Shown piece by piece: positions 1 through 7,328 of a stretch of 15,455 bases of DNA. Each line of letters opens with the position of its first letter. Within the stretch, counting starts at the first letter, position 1. The stretch is taken from positions 1-15,455 of the forward strand of contig JAGACT010000007.1 of NCBI GenBank assembly GCA_017613995.1, read 5' to 3'. This DNA is from Eubacteriaceae bacterium. Lineage in GTDB: Bacteria; Bacillota; Clostridia; Eubacteriales; Anaerofustaceae. A model generated the notes under the pieces. It was not told the DNA's origin and searched no databases. It was given only the letters and a program-made list of their open reading frames with translations. The translations under genes were made by a program, and so were the position numbers.

Positions 1-8
1 CAATAATA

Positions 9-36
9 ACAGGGCCGCAGATGCGGCCCTGTTTTT
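9..36 (-). terminator. Rho-independent terminator of the AAA-VWA gene pair
   Basis: A perfect 10-bp stem (9-18 pairing with 23-32, GC-rich, 4-nt loop AGAT) begins four bases beyond the stop codon of the VWA gene. Read on the minus strand it is followed by TTATTATTG. On the plus strand it is followed by a short T run (32-36), so it could also stop transcription entering from the left. Confidence 0.85.
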
Positions 37-1811
37 CAGTCCGTGTCTATCTGTTTGATCAGATACATGCCCACGATATTGGAGAAATTGGCTATGTTCT
101 TGATGTAGGCAAAGTCCTTGCCGAAGATCAGTTTTTCCGCCGCCAGATCCTCTTCCTTTCCGGCGAAGACACCCAGCACGGAAATATCGTTCATCCTCGC
201 GGCCCTTACCTCCCGGGCGGTATCCTTGACTCCGATCTCCCCGGTATACATTATTCCGCCCATGGGGCGGGAGTCGTTGATGTGCTTGTCGTTGGGCCTC
301 CCGTCGGAGAGCACTATCAGCACCTTGTGCTGTTCGTTCCTCTCCAGCAGGCCGTCCACCGCAGCCTTGATGGCCAGTCCGTCCCGGTTGTTGGAGGAGG
401 CCATGTATTCGAAGATGGAGGAGTTCTCGGACCTCGGGGAGTCATAATCCCTGAAGATCCTCAGCACCGTGTAAGTCCAGAAGGTGTTGTAGCCCATGAT
501 GCGGTGGGGGATACCCACTTCCGACAGCGCCTCGGCGAGGATATAGGCCTGCAGCGCCACTTTGCCCTGCCTGGACTGCTGGGATCCGCTGGAATCGATG
601 AGTATATCCACCACGAAATCCTTTTCATCCCTTTTGATGACCTTGTGGAACAGTCTGTCCGTTTCCACCCTGCCGATCTTCCACAGCTTGTTAATGTCCA
701 CCGTGCCGCTTCGGGAGGGTATGTTTTCGTTTTCGGTGCGCATCACCAGGGAGTTTTTCAGTATGTCCTTCATCACGGCGATGTTGCGCTTTACCACCCT
801 GTGGTTGTCGTAGTATGCCAGACGGTTCTTCGACAGCACGCTCTGGGCATACTTGTAGCGGTAGTGCTCCCTGGGCAGCGTGGAGAGGATCCCCCGGGTG
901 AAGTGGAGCCTGCATTCGTCGTGGATGCCCCGGCACAGCTTCCCCGTGAGCCTTCTGGTCTCCGCTTCGGACAGGCAGCTTTTGCCGAAGGTGTTCTCCA
1001 CGTTGGAGAGCATCTTCTGTATGTCCGCGTTGTTCAGATACGTGACGCCTCCCCTGGAGCGGGTGGTCTTGCCTTCGCCGCTGGAGGAATAGTTCGTCAC
1101 GGCGTTCGGGATCTCGTCCAGTACCTTCTGCAGATCGTCCTGGTACAGTTCGTCTTTGAGAAAATCGCTCCAGTCGTTGTCCTGCAGGGCGGAGACGGGA
1201 ACGTTCATCACGTCCTCGAAGCTGCCGTGCTCCTTTTCGAAGCGTCTGTCCAGAAAGCGGTTGTAGACGGCGTCTATGGTGCGCAGTATGCTCTGTGTAT
1301 CCGTCACGTCCTCCAGTTCCAGTATCATGTCCACCGGTTCCCTGATGGACTTCGGGGCGTTGTTGACGCCGCTTATGTATGTCTTTATCAGCTGCAGCTT
1401 CATCCTTCCCGCAGCGGTGCGGTTAAGGGCGTTGAAGTCCAGTTCCAGGATATCGTCGAGAGCCCTGGTCCTGATCTGGCGTATCCCGGCTCTTTCGCTC
1501 TCGATCCTTTTGCGGCAGGAGGCTTCCACGGCCATCTGCGCCACGGAATTGAGCATGTCGTAGTCCGCTCCGAGGTACACCTTCTTCAGAATGTACAGCG
1601 CCAGCATATCCCGGTCGCAGTACCTGGCGAAGGCTCCCTGCTTGATGGCGTCGTACAGGCACATGGCCTGGGAACGCCTGAACAGTTCGATATCCGGAGA
1701 GTAATGAGTGGAATAATCTCCGCTCACCGTCCATACGAGGTTCATGATCCTGCCGGTGAGCTGCAGCTCGTAATCCTCGTTATCGTAGACCGAATAGGTA
1801 GGATTTTCCAT
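36..1811 (-). CDS. VWA domain protein, CobT/NorD-like partner of MoxR-type ATPase
   Basis: This 591-residue soluble protein has no visible signal peptide or membrane segment. Its C-terminal third (about 398-588) is a von Willebrand factor A domain with a metal-ion-dependent adhesion site: D406-x-S408-x-S410, an NNRDG segment (474-478) and D503 in LSDGRPND. The wording of these motifs resembles the VWA domains of CobT and of nitric-oxide-reductase activation proteins (NorD). The first two thirds are mostly helical-looking and charged, and I cannot assign them. The ATG at 1811 follows an AGGT ribosome site that contains the stop codon of the upstream AAA+ gene (8-nt gap), so the two are very probably co-transcribed and co-translated. 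Such pairs usually insert metals or remodel a client complex. No chelatase subunit or client enzyme is visible here, so the substrate is unknown. Confidence 0.85.
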   Translation of the reverse strand: MENPTYSVYDNEDYELQLTGRIMNLVWTVSGDYSTHYSPDIELFRRSQAMCLYDAIKQGAFARYCDRDMLALYILKKVYLGADYDMLNSVAQMAVEASCRKRIESERAGIRQIRTRALDDILELDFNALNRTAAGRMKLQLIKTYISGVNNAPKSIREPVDMILELEDVTDTQSILRTIDAVYNRFLDRRFEKEHGSFEDVMNVPVSALQDNDWSDFLKDELYQDDLQKVLDEIPNAVTNYSSSGEGKTTRSRGGVTYLNNADIQKMLSNVENTFGKSCLSEAETRRLTGKLCRGIHDECRLHFTRGILSTLPREHYRYKYAQSVLSKNRLAYYDNHRVVKRNIAVMKDILKNSLVMRTENENIPSRSGTVDINKLWKIGRVETDRLFHKVIKRDEKDFVVDILIDSSGSQQSRQGKVALQAYILAEALSEVGIPHRIMGYNTFWTYTVLRIFRDYDSPRSENSSIFEYMASSNNRDGLAIKAAVDGLLERNEQHKVLIVLSDGRPNDKHINDSRPMGGIMYTGEIGVKDTAREVRAARMNDISVLGVFAGKEEDLAAEKLIFGKDFAYIKNIANFSNIVGMYLIKQIDTD

Positions 1812-1819
1812 CGCGGTAC

Positions 1820-2737
1820 CTAAAAGATATCTTCCCGGGTCCAGTCGGCGGGTATCCTGGTAAGGATGACGTCGTTGATGATGTCCCGCTCGAATACGTC
1901 GAAGCTCTTGTAGGTCAGACCCATCCGGATGGCTTTCTGGGGCGCGAGCCCGATCTCTATGGTGCGTATGGCCGCTATCATGCCTCTGAGGTCCACTGCC
2001 TTCGTGGAGATCTCGCTGTTGAGAGACTTCAGCTGCAGATCCAGGAAGAGTCCCGCGAACTGTTCCACTGCCAGGGGCTTTGCCTTCGGGAAGTTGTCCT
2101 TCAGGATCTTAACCACCGTGTCGTGGTCGAGCTGGGGCATGTCTATCACCAGGAACCTGGATACCAGAGCCTCGTTGAGCTCCTTCGTGCCGGCGTAGCC
2201 CGCGTTCATGGTGCCGATGAATCTGGCGGCGTCATGAAGGAAGATCTTCTCGTATCCGGGCACGTCAATGATCCTTCTGTGGTCAAGGGCGGAGTGCAGA
2301 ACGCTCACCGCGTCGTTCTTTGCCATGTTGACCTCGTCGAAGATGCCGAAGCCTCCGCATTCGGCGCACTGGTATACGGGACCCTTGCGCAGACGCACCT
2401 CATTGTCCGTGAAGGTGTCCGTTCCGATGAGGTTGCTGGAATCGGTGGTCACGTTGAACGAGATGTTGTATTCCGGTCTTCCGAAAAGACAGGCCAGATT
2501 GTCTGCCAGCACGTTCTTTCCCGTGGCTTTCGGGCCGGACAGGAGGATGTTGTTCCCCTGCAGAATGGCCGCGATGGCCATCTCCCACACGTCCCTGCCG
2601 TAGAAGATGTTCGCCGGTTCCACGAGGCGGTTCCTGTAGGGTTCGTCCACGCCGTAGCTGTCTCTGAATTCCAGAGCCATCCGTATAAGATCTTCGTCGA
2701 CTTTCTGTTCTCTGAGCCTGGATGCTATATCGATCAT
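1820..2737 (-). CDS. MoxR/CobS/NorQ-like AAA+ ATPase
   Basis: This 305-residue AAA+ protein has Walker A GPKATGKN at 68-75, Walker B IFDE at 132-135, sensor-1 asparagine N178 in FIGTMNAG, and a likely arginine finger R194 in LVSRF. The layout is that of the MoxR/CbbQ/NorQ/CobS group, which act as hexameric remodelling or metal-insertion chaperones with a VWA partner; that partner is the next gene. One oddity is that Walker A ends GKN, with Asn where Ser or Thr normally helps hold Mg2+. This may be a trait of its subfamily. The open frame extends about 100 codons further upstream, but I place the start at the ATG at 2737. It has an AAAGGTGA ribosome site, the family-like N-terminus begins there, and the predicted promoter lies upstream of it, inside the longer frame. 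Confidence 0.87.
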   Translation of the reverse strand: MIDIASRLREQKVDEDLIRMALEFRDSYGVDEPYRNRLVEPANIFYGRDVWEMAIAAILQGNNILLSGPKATGKNVLADNLACLFGRPEYNISFNVTTDSSNLIGTDTFTDNEVRLRKGPVYQCAECGGFGIFDEVNMAKNDAVSVLHSALDHRRIIDVPGYEKIFLHDAARFIGTMNAGYAGTKELNEALVSRFLVIDMPQLDHDTVVKILKDNFPKAKPLAVEQFAGLFLDLQLKSLNSEISTKAVDLRGMIAAIRTIEIGLAPQKAIRMGLTYKSFDVFERDIINDVILTRIPADWTREDIF

Positions 2738-2767
2738 ACAATCACCTTTGTCATAGATATTACCGTA

Positions 2768-2796
2768 AGTATAGCATTTATTGTTACGGCGGGAAA
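2768..2796 (-). promoter_or_regulatory. Predicted promoter of AAA-VWA operon
   Basis: On the minus strand an extended -10, TGCTATACT (TATACT at 2773-2768), lies 17 bp from a weak -35, TTTCCC (2796-2791). The -10 ends about 30 nt before the AAA+ start codon. The TG of the extended -10 compensates for the poor -35. Predicted from sequence only. Confidence 0.5.
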
Positions 2797-2804
2797 GCGA
2801 ATGA

Positions 2805-2833
2805 TTGCTAATGATGGATAAAAGAGGTAAAAT
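2805..2833 (+). promoter_or_regulatory. Predicted promoter of the trhP-aro operon
   Basis: A -35 TTGCTA (2805-2810, 4/6 match) is followed after exactly 17 bp by a -10 TAAAAT (2828-2833, 5/6 match). Transcription would start near 2840, giving a leader of about 30 nt before the ATG at 2870. That leaves no room for a riboswitch or T-box. This start site would also lie downstream of the earlier in-frame ATG at 2837, which supports the later start. Confidence 0.55.
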
Positions 2834-2869
2834 AAAATGATACATTATGCTCCTTTGGAGGCACGATTT

Positions 2870-4093
2870 ATGAAACAGACAGAACTTCTTTCCCCGGCGG
2901 GGGACATGGAAGCCGTCAGAGCCGCCGTTATGTACGGGGCCGACGCCGTATACGCCGGCGGCCCGTTCCTTCAGCTGCGCTCGTCCAGGGCCGGCTTTTC
3001 CGTCGAAAGCCTCGCGGAGGCCTGCTCCCTGGTCCATGCCTGTTCAAAAAAGCTGTACGTCACCGTGAATTCCTTCGCATACACCGACGAAGTGTCCCTT
3101 CTGGGAGATTATGCGTCCGAGCTTGCGAATATAGGGGTGGACGCCCTGATAGTTTCCGATCTGGGCGCCATAGACACGATAAAGAGGAACGTTCCCTCCA
3201 TGCCGGTGCACGTCAGCACCCAGGCCAACTGTATGAACGCCGCCTCCGCCATGGTGTACCGCTCCCTCGGAGCGGAGCGCATCGTCCTGGCCAGGGAACT
3301 GTCCCTTGAGGAGATAAAAAAGATGAGGAGATCCCTTCCCGATGACCTCGTGCTGGAAGCCTTCGTGCACGGAGCCATGTGCATGGCCTATTCGGGAAGA
3401 TGCCTGATAAGCTCATACCTTACCGGCCGCAGCGGGAACCGGGGAGAATGCACACAGCCCTGCAGATGGAAGTACTATCTCTACGAGGAGAACCGTCCCG
3501 GGGAATACTTCCCCGTGGAGGAGGACGGCGAAAAGAGCGCGATACTCTCGTCCCACGACATGAAGATGATAGACCATCTCGACGAAATGAGGGACGCCGG
3601 CATATATTCCTTCAAGATAGAGGGAAGGATGAAGACCGGCTATTACTGCGCCACCGTCACCAACGCTTACCGCATGGCTCTGGACGGCTGCGATGACAGG
3701 GAATTCCTCAACAGGGAACTGGAGGCGGTGAGCCACCGTCCCTATTCCACCGGATTCTACTACGGCGAAGAGAGGAAGAACACATACAATGACGGCGAAT
3801 ACACCCAGCAGTGCCGCTTCGTCGGGGTCGTCAGGGGCAGTGAGCAGGGGATGCTTAAAGTGGAACAGCGCAATCACTTCTCCCGCGGGGATGTTCTGGA
3901 GGCTCTGTCCCCGGCAGGAAGGCCCGTCAGGATCGAAGTGCGGGAAATGTACGATGAGGAGCGTCAGAGCATCGATTCGGCCCCGCATCCGATGCAGACG
4001 GTCCTGATACCCTCGGAGATCTCGCTGCAGGAGGGTTCCATCCTGAGAAGATGGGACGGGGAGGAACGCCATGATAATAGTACTGAAGTCTGA
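2870..4093 (+). CDS. trhP: U32 family protein, TrhP/YegQ-like tRNA hydroxylation enzyme
   Basis: This 407-residue protein belongs to the peptidase U32 family. E. coli TrhP (YegQ) of this family makes 5-hydroxyuridine at tRNA position 34. The N-terminus ELLSPAGDMEAVRAAV, the STQAN segment (116-120) and the U32 signature (EAFVHGAMC...SGRCLIS, 163-181) are clear. The family's conserved cysteines are C171, C178, C194 and C198, likely Fe-S ligands. A FKIEGRMK motif (248-255) and a C-terminal beta-rich domain (about 315-395) match TrhP-type members. The start at 2870 is preceded by GGAGG with an 8-nt gap and gives the expected N-terminus; an upstream in-frame ATG at 2837 is less likely. It is the first gene of the aro operon and overlaps the next gene by 23 nt. 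In E. coli, hydroxylation by this family depends on prephenate, which the downstream genes produce. The old peptidase label is probably misleading. Confidence 0.85.
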   Translation: MKQTELLSPAGDMEAVRAAVMYGADAVYAGGPFLQLRSSRAGFSVESLAEACSLVHACSKKLYVTVNSFAYTDEVSLLGDYASELANIGVDALIVSDLGAIDTIKRNVPSMPVHVSTQANCMNAASAMVYRSLGAERIVLARELSLEEIKKMRRSLPDDLVLEAFVHGAMCMAYSGRCLISSYLTGRSGNRGECTQPCRWKYYLYEENRPGEYFPVEEDGEKSAILSSHDMKMIDHLDEMRDAGIYSFKIEGRMKTGYYCATVTNAYRMALDGCDDREFLNRELEAVSHRPYSTGFYYGEERKNTYNDGEYTQQCRFVGVVRGSEQGMLKVEQRNHFSRGDVLEALSPAGRPVRIEVREMYDEERQSIDSAPHPMQTVLIPSEISLQEGSILRRWDGEERHDNSTEV

Positions 4094-5063
4094 AGCCTCG
4101 GCCGCAGACGAAAAGGCCCTCAGGGACCTGCTTTCATCCCAGAAGATCGGTTCGTCCCGCATCAGCGGAGACGGATGCGTTCTTTACGTGTGCCCCGGAG
4201 CTGTCAGCGAGGATCAGCGTCAGATGATCTCGGGCTTTCCCTTCGTGGAAAAGCTCATGGGGGAAAAAAGGGAAGAGCTCAGATGCGAGTCGGAGGGAAA
4301 GCCCTTCGAGTACGGAGGACTGCTCCTCGGAAGGGATCTGTGCGTCATCGCCGGTCCCTGCGCCGTTCAGGAGGACCAGGACCTGACAGAGGCGGCCGGA
4401 TCCGTGGCCCGCTGCGGGGCCCGGATGTTCAGGGCCGGGGCCTTCAAGCCCCGCACCTCGCCCTATTCCTATCAGGGAATGGGGATAAAAGCCGTAAACA
4501 TGATAGCCGAAGCCGGAAGGATAAGCGGCCTTCCGACGGTATGCGAGATACCTTCCGAAAGGTATCTCGACGATTTCACAGACATAGACATACTGCAGGT
4601 GGGTGCCAGGAACATGCAGAATTTCGAGCTGCTGCGCGCCCTCGGAAGATGCGGCAAGCCGGTGCTGCTCAAGAGGGGCGCCGGGTCCACAGCGGATGAA
4701 CTGATGTATGCCTGCGAATACATCTTCAGCGGTGGGAACGAACGGATCATACTCTGCGAGAGGGGCATCCGGACCTTCGAGACCAGCTGCCGCAATACCC
4801 TGGATGTCGGGACCATCGCTTCCCTCAAAAGACGCACCGGCCTGCCGGTCTTCGCGGATCCGTCCCATGCCGCCGGCAGCAGGGATCTGGTGGAGGCCCT
4901 TTCCCTGGCGGCGGTGGCCGCCGGAGCGGACGGCCTCATGATAGAGACCTCCGACGATCCCCACAGAGCCCTGAGCGATTCGGCCCAGGCCGTCGGATGC
5001 GATACCCTCGCGGGGATAGTGTCCTCAGCCGCCTGTGTAAGGGAGATAGCATATGGCCGCTGA
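4071..5063 (+). CDS. aroF: 3-deoxy-7-phosphoheptulonate (DAHP) synthase, type I-beta
   Basis: This enzyme condenses phosphoenolpyruvate and erythrose 4-phosphate, the first committed step of the shikimate pathway. The 330-residue protein has a small ferredoxin-like N-terminal domain (about 1-70), as in the Thermotoga-type enzyme, where that domain mediates Tyr/Phe feedback inhibition. A TIM barrel follows. Predicted metal ligands are C97 (AGPCAV), H267 (DPSHAAG), E291 (MIE) and D303 (ALSDSAQ). Substrate-binding motifs KPRTSPYSYQG (126-136), LLKRG (199-203) and CERGIRTFET (229-238) are intact. The start overlaps the upstream U32 gene by 23 nt and has a GGAGG ribosome site inside that gene. No chorismate mutase domain is fused here; that domain sits on the fifth aro gene. 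Confidence 0.95.
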   Translation: MIIVLKSEASAADEKALRDLLSSQKIGSSRISGDGCVLYVCPGAVSEDQRQMISGFPFVEKLMGEKREELRCESEGKPFEYGGLLLGRDLCVIAGPCAVQEDQDLTEAAGSVARCGARMFRAGAFKPRTSPYSYQGMGIKAVNMIAEAGRISGLPTVCEIPSERYLDDFTDIDILQVGARNMQNFELLRALGRCGKPVLLKRGAGSTADELMYACEYIFSGGNERIILCERGIRTFETSCRNTLDVGTIASLKRRTGLPVFADPSHAAGSRDLVEALSLAAVAAGADGLMIETSDDPHRALSDSAQAVGCDTLAGIVSSAACVREIAYGR

Positions 5064-6102
5064 TACGTTCATCCTCGATGTGGAAGCCTCCAGCCCCTGT
5101 AAGGTATATATAGGGGAGGGTATACTGGAGGGATGCGCGGACAGGCTCGGCGGTGAGCCGGCCCGTAAGATCCTGGCGGTCTGCGACGGCAGGGTCCTTT
5201 CCCTGTGGAAGGAAAAGCTGGAGTCATTCCTGGGGGCCCTCGATGCGGAGGTCACGGTCTTTGTCATGGAAAACGCCGAGCACGACAAGAACATGGACAC
5301 GGCCCTCAGGGCGGTGGACGTGATGGCGTCGCGCTCTTTCGGCCCCGATTCATGCGTCATGTCCGTGGGAGGAGGCTCCGCGGGGGATCTGTCGGGCTTC
5401 GTTTCGGACATCTACATGAGGGGCGTGAAGCTGGTGCACGTGCCCACCAGCATCATAGCCATGACCGACAGCTGTACGGGGGGAAAGAACGCCCTGGATC
5501 ACGGAGGCGCCAAGAACCTTCTGGGCACGCTAAAGCAGCCGTACTGCGTGATAGCGGACAGCAGCTTTCTGTCCACGATGCCTCGGCGTCTACTGGGGGA
5601 AGGATACGGAGAGATAATAAAGTACGACGTGATAAGCGGCAGGGATATCTCCATGACGGAGGATATGCCGCTTATGATATTTGAGTGCCTGAGCATCAAG
5701 GCGGATTTCGTCAGGGAAGATGAATTCGACCGGGGACGCAGGCACATCCTGAACTTCGGCCACACTTTCGGCCACGCCTTCGAGGCCCTCAGCGGATACG
5801 AAATGTCCCACGGGGCCGCGGTGGGGTACGGAATGAAGCTGATATGCGCCTGGGCTGCCTCGGAGGGCATCGCGTCCCGATCGCTGTATGAGCATATCAC
5901 GGCGAAGCTGGATATGAGGGGGATCACGGGGATGCCCGTCTTCACAGAGGACGAAATATGTTCCCTGATCCGTTTCGACAAGAAGAACCGCGCAGGGGGA
6001 GCGGACCTGGTGGTGCCGCGGTCCCCCGGGGATCTTTTCGTGATGAACGTGCCCTTCGGGGACATCCCGGATCTGATAAGGGAGGCATACTCATGGATGT
6101 GA
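5053..6102 (+). CDS. aroB: 3-dehydroquinate synthase
   Basis: This enzyme converts DAHP to 3-dehydroquinate using NAD and a divalent metal. The 349-residue protein has the dinucleotide loop GGGSAGDLSGF (106-116), the substrate segment DSCTGGKNAL (139-148, with K145), and three metal ligands: E187 in GEIIKYD, H237 in NFGHTFGHAFE, and H253 in SHGAAVGYGM. All the expected catalytic landmarks are present and the length is normal. The ATG overlaps the end of the DAHP synthase gene by 11 nt and follows a GGGAGA ribosome site, consistent with translational coupling. Confidence 0.96.
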   Translation: MAADTFILDVEASSPCKVYIGEGILEGCADRLGGEPARKILAVCDGRVLSLWKEKLESFLGALDAEVTVFVMENAEHDKNMDTALRAVDVMASRSFGPDSCVMSVGGGSAGDLSGFVSDIYMRGVKLVHVPTSIIAMTDSCTGGKNALDHGGAKNLLGTLKQPYCVIADSSFLSTMPRRLLGEGYGEIIKYDVISGRDISMTEDMPLMIFECLSIKADFVREDEFDRGRRHILNFGHTFGHAFEALSGYEMSHGAAVGYGMKLICAWAASEGIASRSLYEHITAKLDMRGITGMPVFTEDEICSLIRFDKKNRAGGADLVVPRSPGDLFVMNVPFGDIPDLIREAYSWM

Positions 6103-7328
6103 GGATATATCCCTCCGAAACGAGGGGTTCCGTGGACATACCCGTATCAAAATCTGTCATGCACCGTGCACTGATCTGCGCGTCATTCTCGCCCCATCCC
6201 GTGCGCATCTTCTACAGCGGGGATCTGCCGGAGGACGTGCTGGCCACCATCGGAGCCCTGCGCTGTGTGGGCTGCAGCGTTACTGTCGGGAGCGGATACG
6301 CGGATATCTGCTCGGCAGAGGTGCCCACCCGGGGAGTCACGGACTGCCTCAGGAGCGCCTCCACTCTGAGGTTCATGCTGCCTCTGGCGGCCGCGAAGGG
6401 AGCCGGAACCGTATTCATGCGGGACGGGCGTCTTGCCGAAAGACCGGTGGAGAACCTGCTTGCCGAAATGGAAAGGCACGGCGTCAGGGTGCAGCGGGAT
6501 CCGCTGGCTGTCAGCGGAAAGCTTGCCCCGGGAGTCTACAGCGTGCCCTCCGACGTGACCAGTCAGTACCTTTCCGGCCTTATGATGGCTCTTGCCTTCA
6601 CCGGAGGGAAGAGCAGGCTCATACCCTCCACCCGGACGGCATCCGCCGGGTACGTCGAACTCACCTTAAGTGTCATGAGGGACTTCGGCATAAGCGTCGT
6701 GCATGATCCCGACGGGAGCTTCACCGTGGACGGTTCGGGGTACGCTCCTCCGCGGGAATACTTCTGCGAGGGTGACTGGTCCTCCGCGGCCTTCATGCTG
6801 GCAGCGGGAGCCATCTCGGGCAGCTGCGCCGTCAGAGGCCTTCGTGCCGATTCCCTGCAGCCCGACCGGGAGATACTGAATGTCCTGGAGGCTATGGGGG
6901 CGCAGCTCAGCATGACCCCGGGAGAGATAAAAGTGAACAGAAAATCCCTCAGAGGGATCCGGACCGACTGTGACGGCACTCCCGATCTGGTGCCCGTCAT
7001 AGCGGCCCTCGCCGCCAACGCATCCTCCGGCAGCGTGATGACCGGGGTGGGAAGGCTGCGCTACAAGGAGTCCGACAGACTCAAGGCCCTCTGTGAGGGC
7101 CTGAGCAGTATGGGATGCGGGGTGGAGATCTCGGAAGACGAGATAAGGATAACCCCCTTGGAGTCAAGGGAGTTCACCGCCGACAGCTTCGGAGACCACC
7201 GCATAGCCATGGCCATGGCGGTGGCTTCCCTGGGATGCGGCTGCGTCATAAGGGACGCGCAGGCGGTGGACAAATCGTATCCCGATTTTTATAAGGATCT
7301 TGAAAGGCTGGGAGTAAGACTTGGATAA
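6093..7328 (+). CDS. aroA: 3-phosphoshikimate 1-carboxyvinyltransferase (EPSP synthase)
   Basis: This enzyme transfers the enolpyruvyl group of PEP to shikimate 3-phosphate. The 411-residue protein has the N-terminal PEP/S3P motif VSKSVMHRA (18-26; K20, S21, R25), TSQYLSGLMMAL (156-167), EGDWSSAAF (226-234), D298 in TPDLVP, KESDRL (325-330), DHRIAM (368-373) and the C-terminal KSYPDF (394-399). The PEP-loop motif reads SASTLR (88-93), whereas most Clostridia have SGSTLR, so Ala89 replaces the glycine equivalent to E. coli Gly96. That change is linked to glyphosate tolerance in other EPSP synthases. The start at 6093 was chosen because GGGAGG precedes it and family similarity begins there; the frame is open further upstream. 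It overlaps aroB by 10 nt. Confidence 0.95.
   Translation: MDVRIYPSETRGSVDIPVSKSVMHRALICASFSPHPVRIFYSGDLPEDVLATIGALRCVGCSVTVGSGYADICSAEVPTRGVTDCLRSASTLRFMLPLAAAKGAGTVFMRDGRLAERPVENLLAEMERHGVRVQRDPLAVSGKLAPGVYSVPSDVTSQYLSGLMMALAFTGGKSRLIPSTRTASAGYVELTLSVMRDFGISVVHDPDGSFTVDGSGYAPPREYFCEGDWSSAAFMLAAGAISGSCAVRGLRADSLQPDREILNVLEAMGAQLSMTPGEIKVNRKSLRGIRTDCDGTPDLVPVIAALAANASSGSVMTGVGRLRYKESDRLKALCEGLSSMGCGVEISEDEIRITPLESREFTADSFGDHRIAMAMAVASLGCGCVIRDAQAVDKSYPDFYKDLERLGVRLG

Noticed and set aside
21..1823. A 600-codon open frame on the plus strand covering the whole VWA gene
   Set aside because: It is antisense to a gene with clear MIDAS motifs, has low-complexity His/Val-rich content with no recognisable motif, lacks a promoter or ribosome site, and is expected from codon bias in GC-rich DNA.
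2763..2789. Inverted repeat CCGTAA-N15-TTACGG over the AAA promoter as an operator
   Set aside because: A 6-bp arm with a long unconstrained spacer is likely to arise by chance in a region this size, and nothing else supports it.
2837..2869. Earlier ATG start for trhP at 2837
   Set aside because: A GAGGT stretch does precede it, but the predicted -10 ends only 3 bp upstream, so this ATG would lie at or before the transcript start. The extra 11 residues lie outside the normal family N-terminus.
2834..2869. Attenuator, T-box or riboswitch in front of the aro operon
   Set aside because: The predicted leader is only about 30 nt, too short for any of these, and no Tyr/Phe/Trp-rich leader peptide or terminator hairpin is present.
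2738..3037. N-terminal extension of the AAA+ protein by 100 residues
   Set aside because: The extension would run through the divergent promoters and into trhP, has no family similarity, and a good ribosome site plus ATG exist at 2737.
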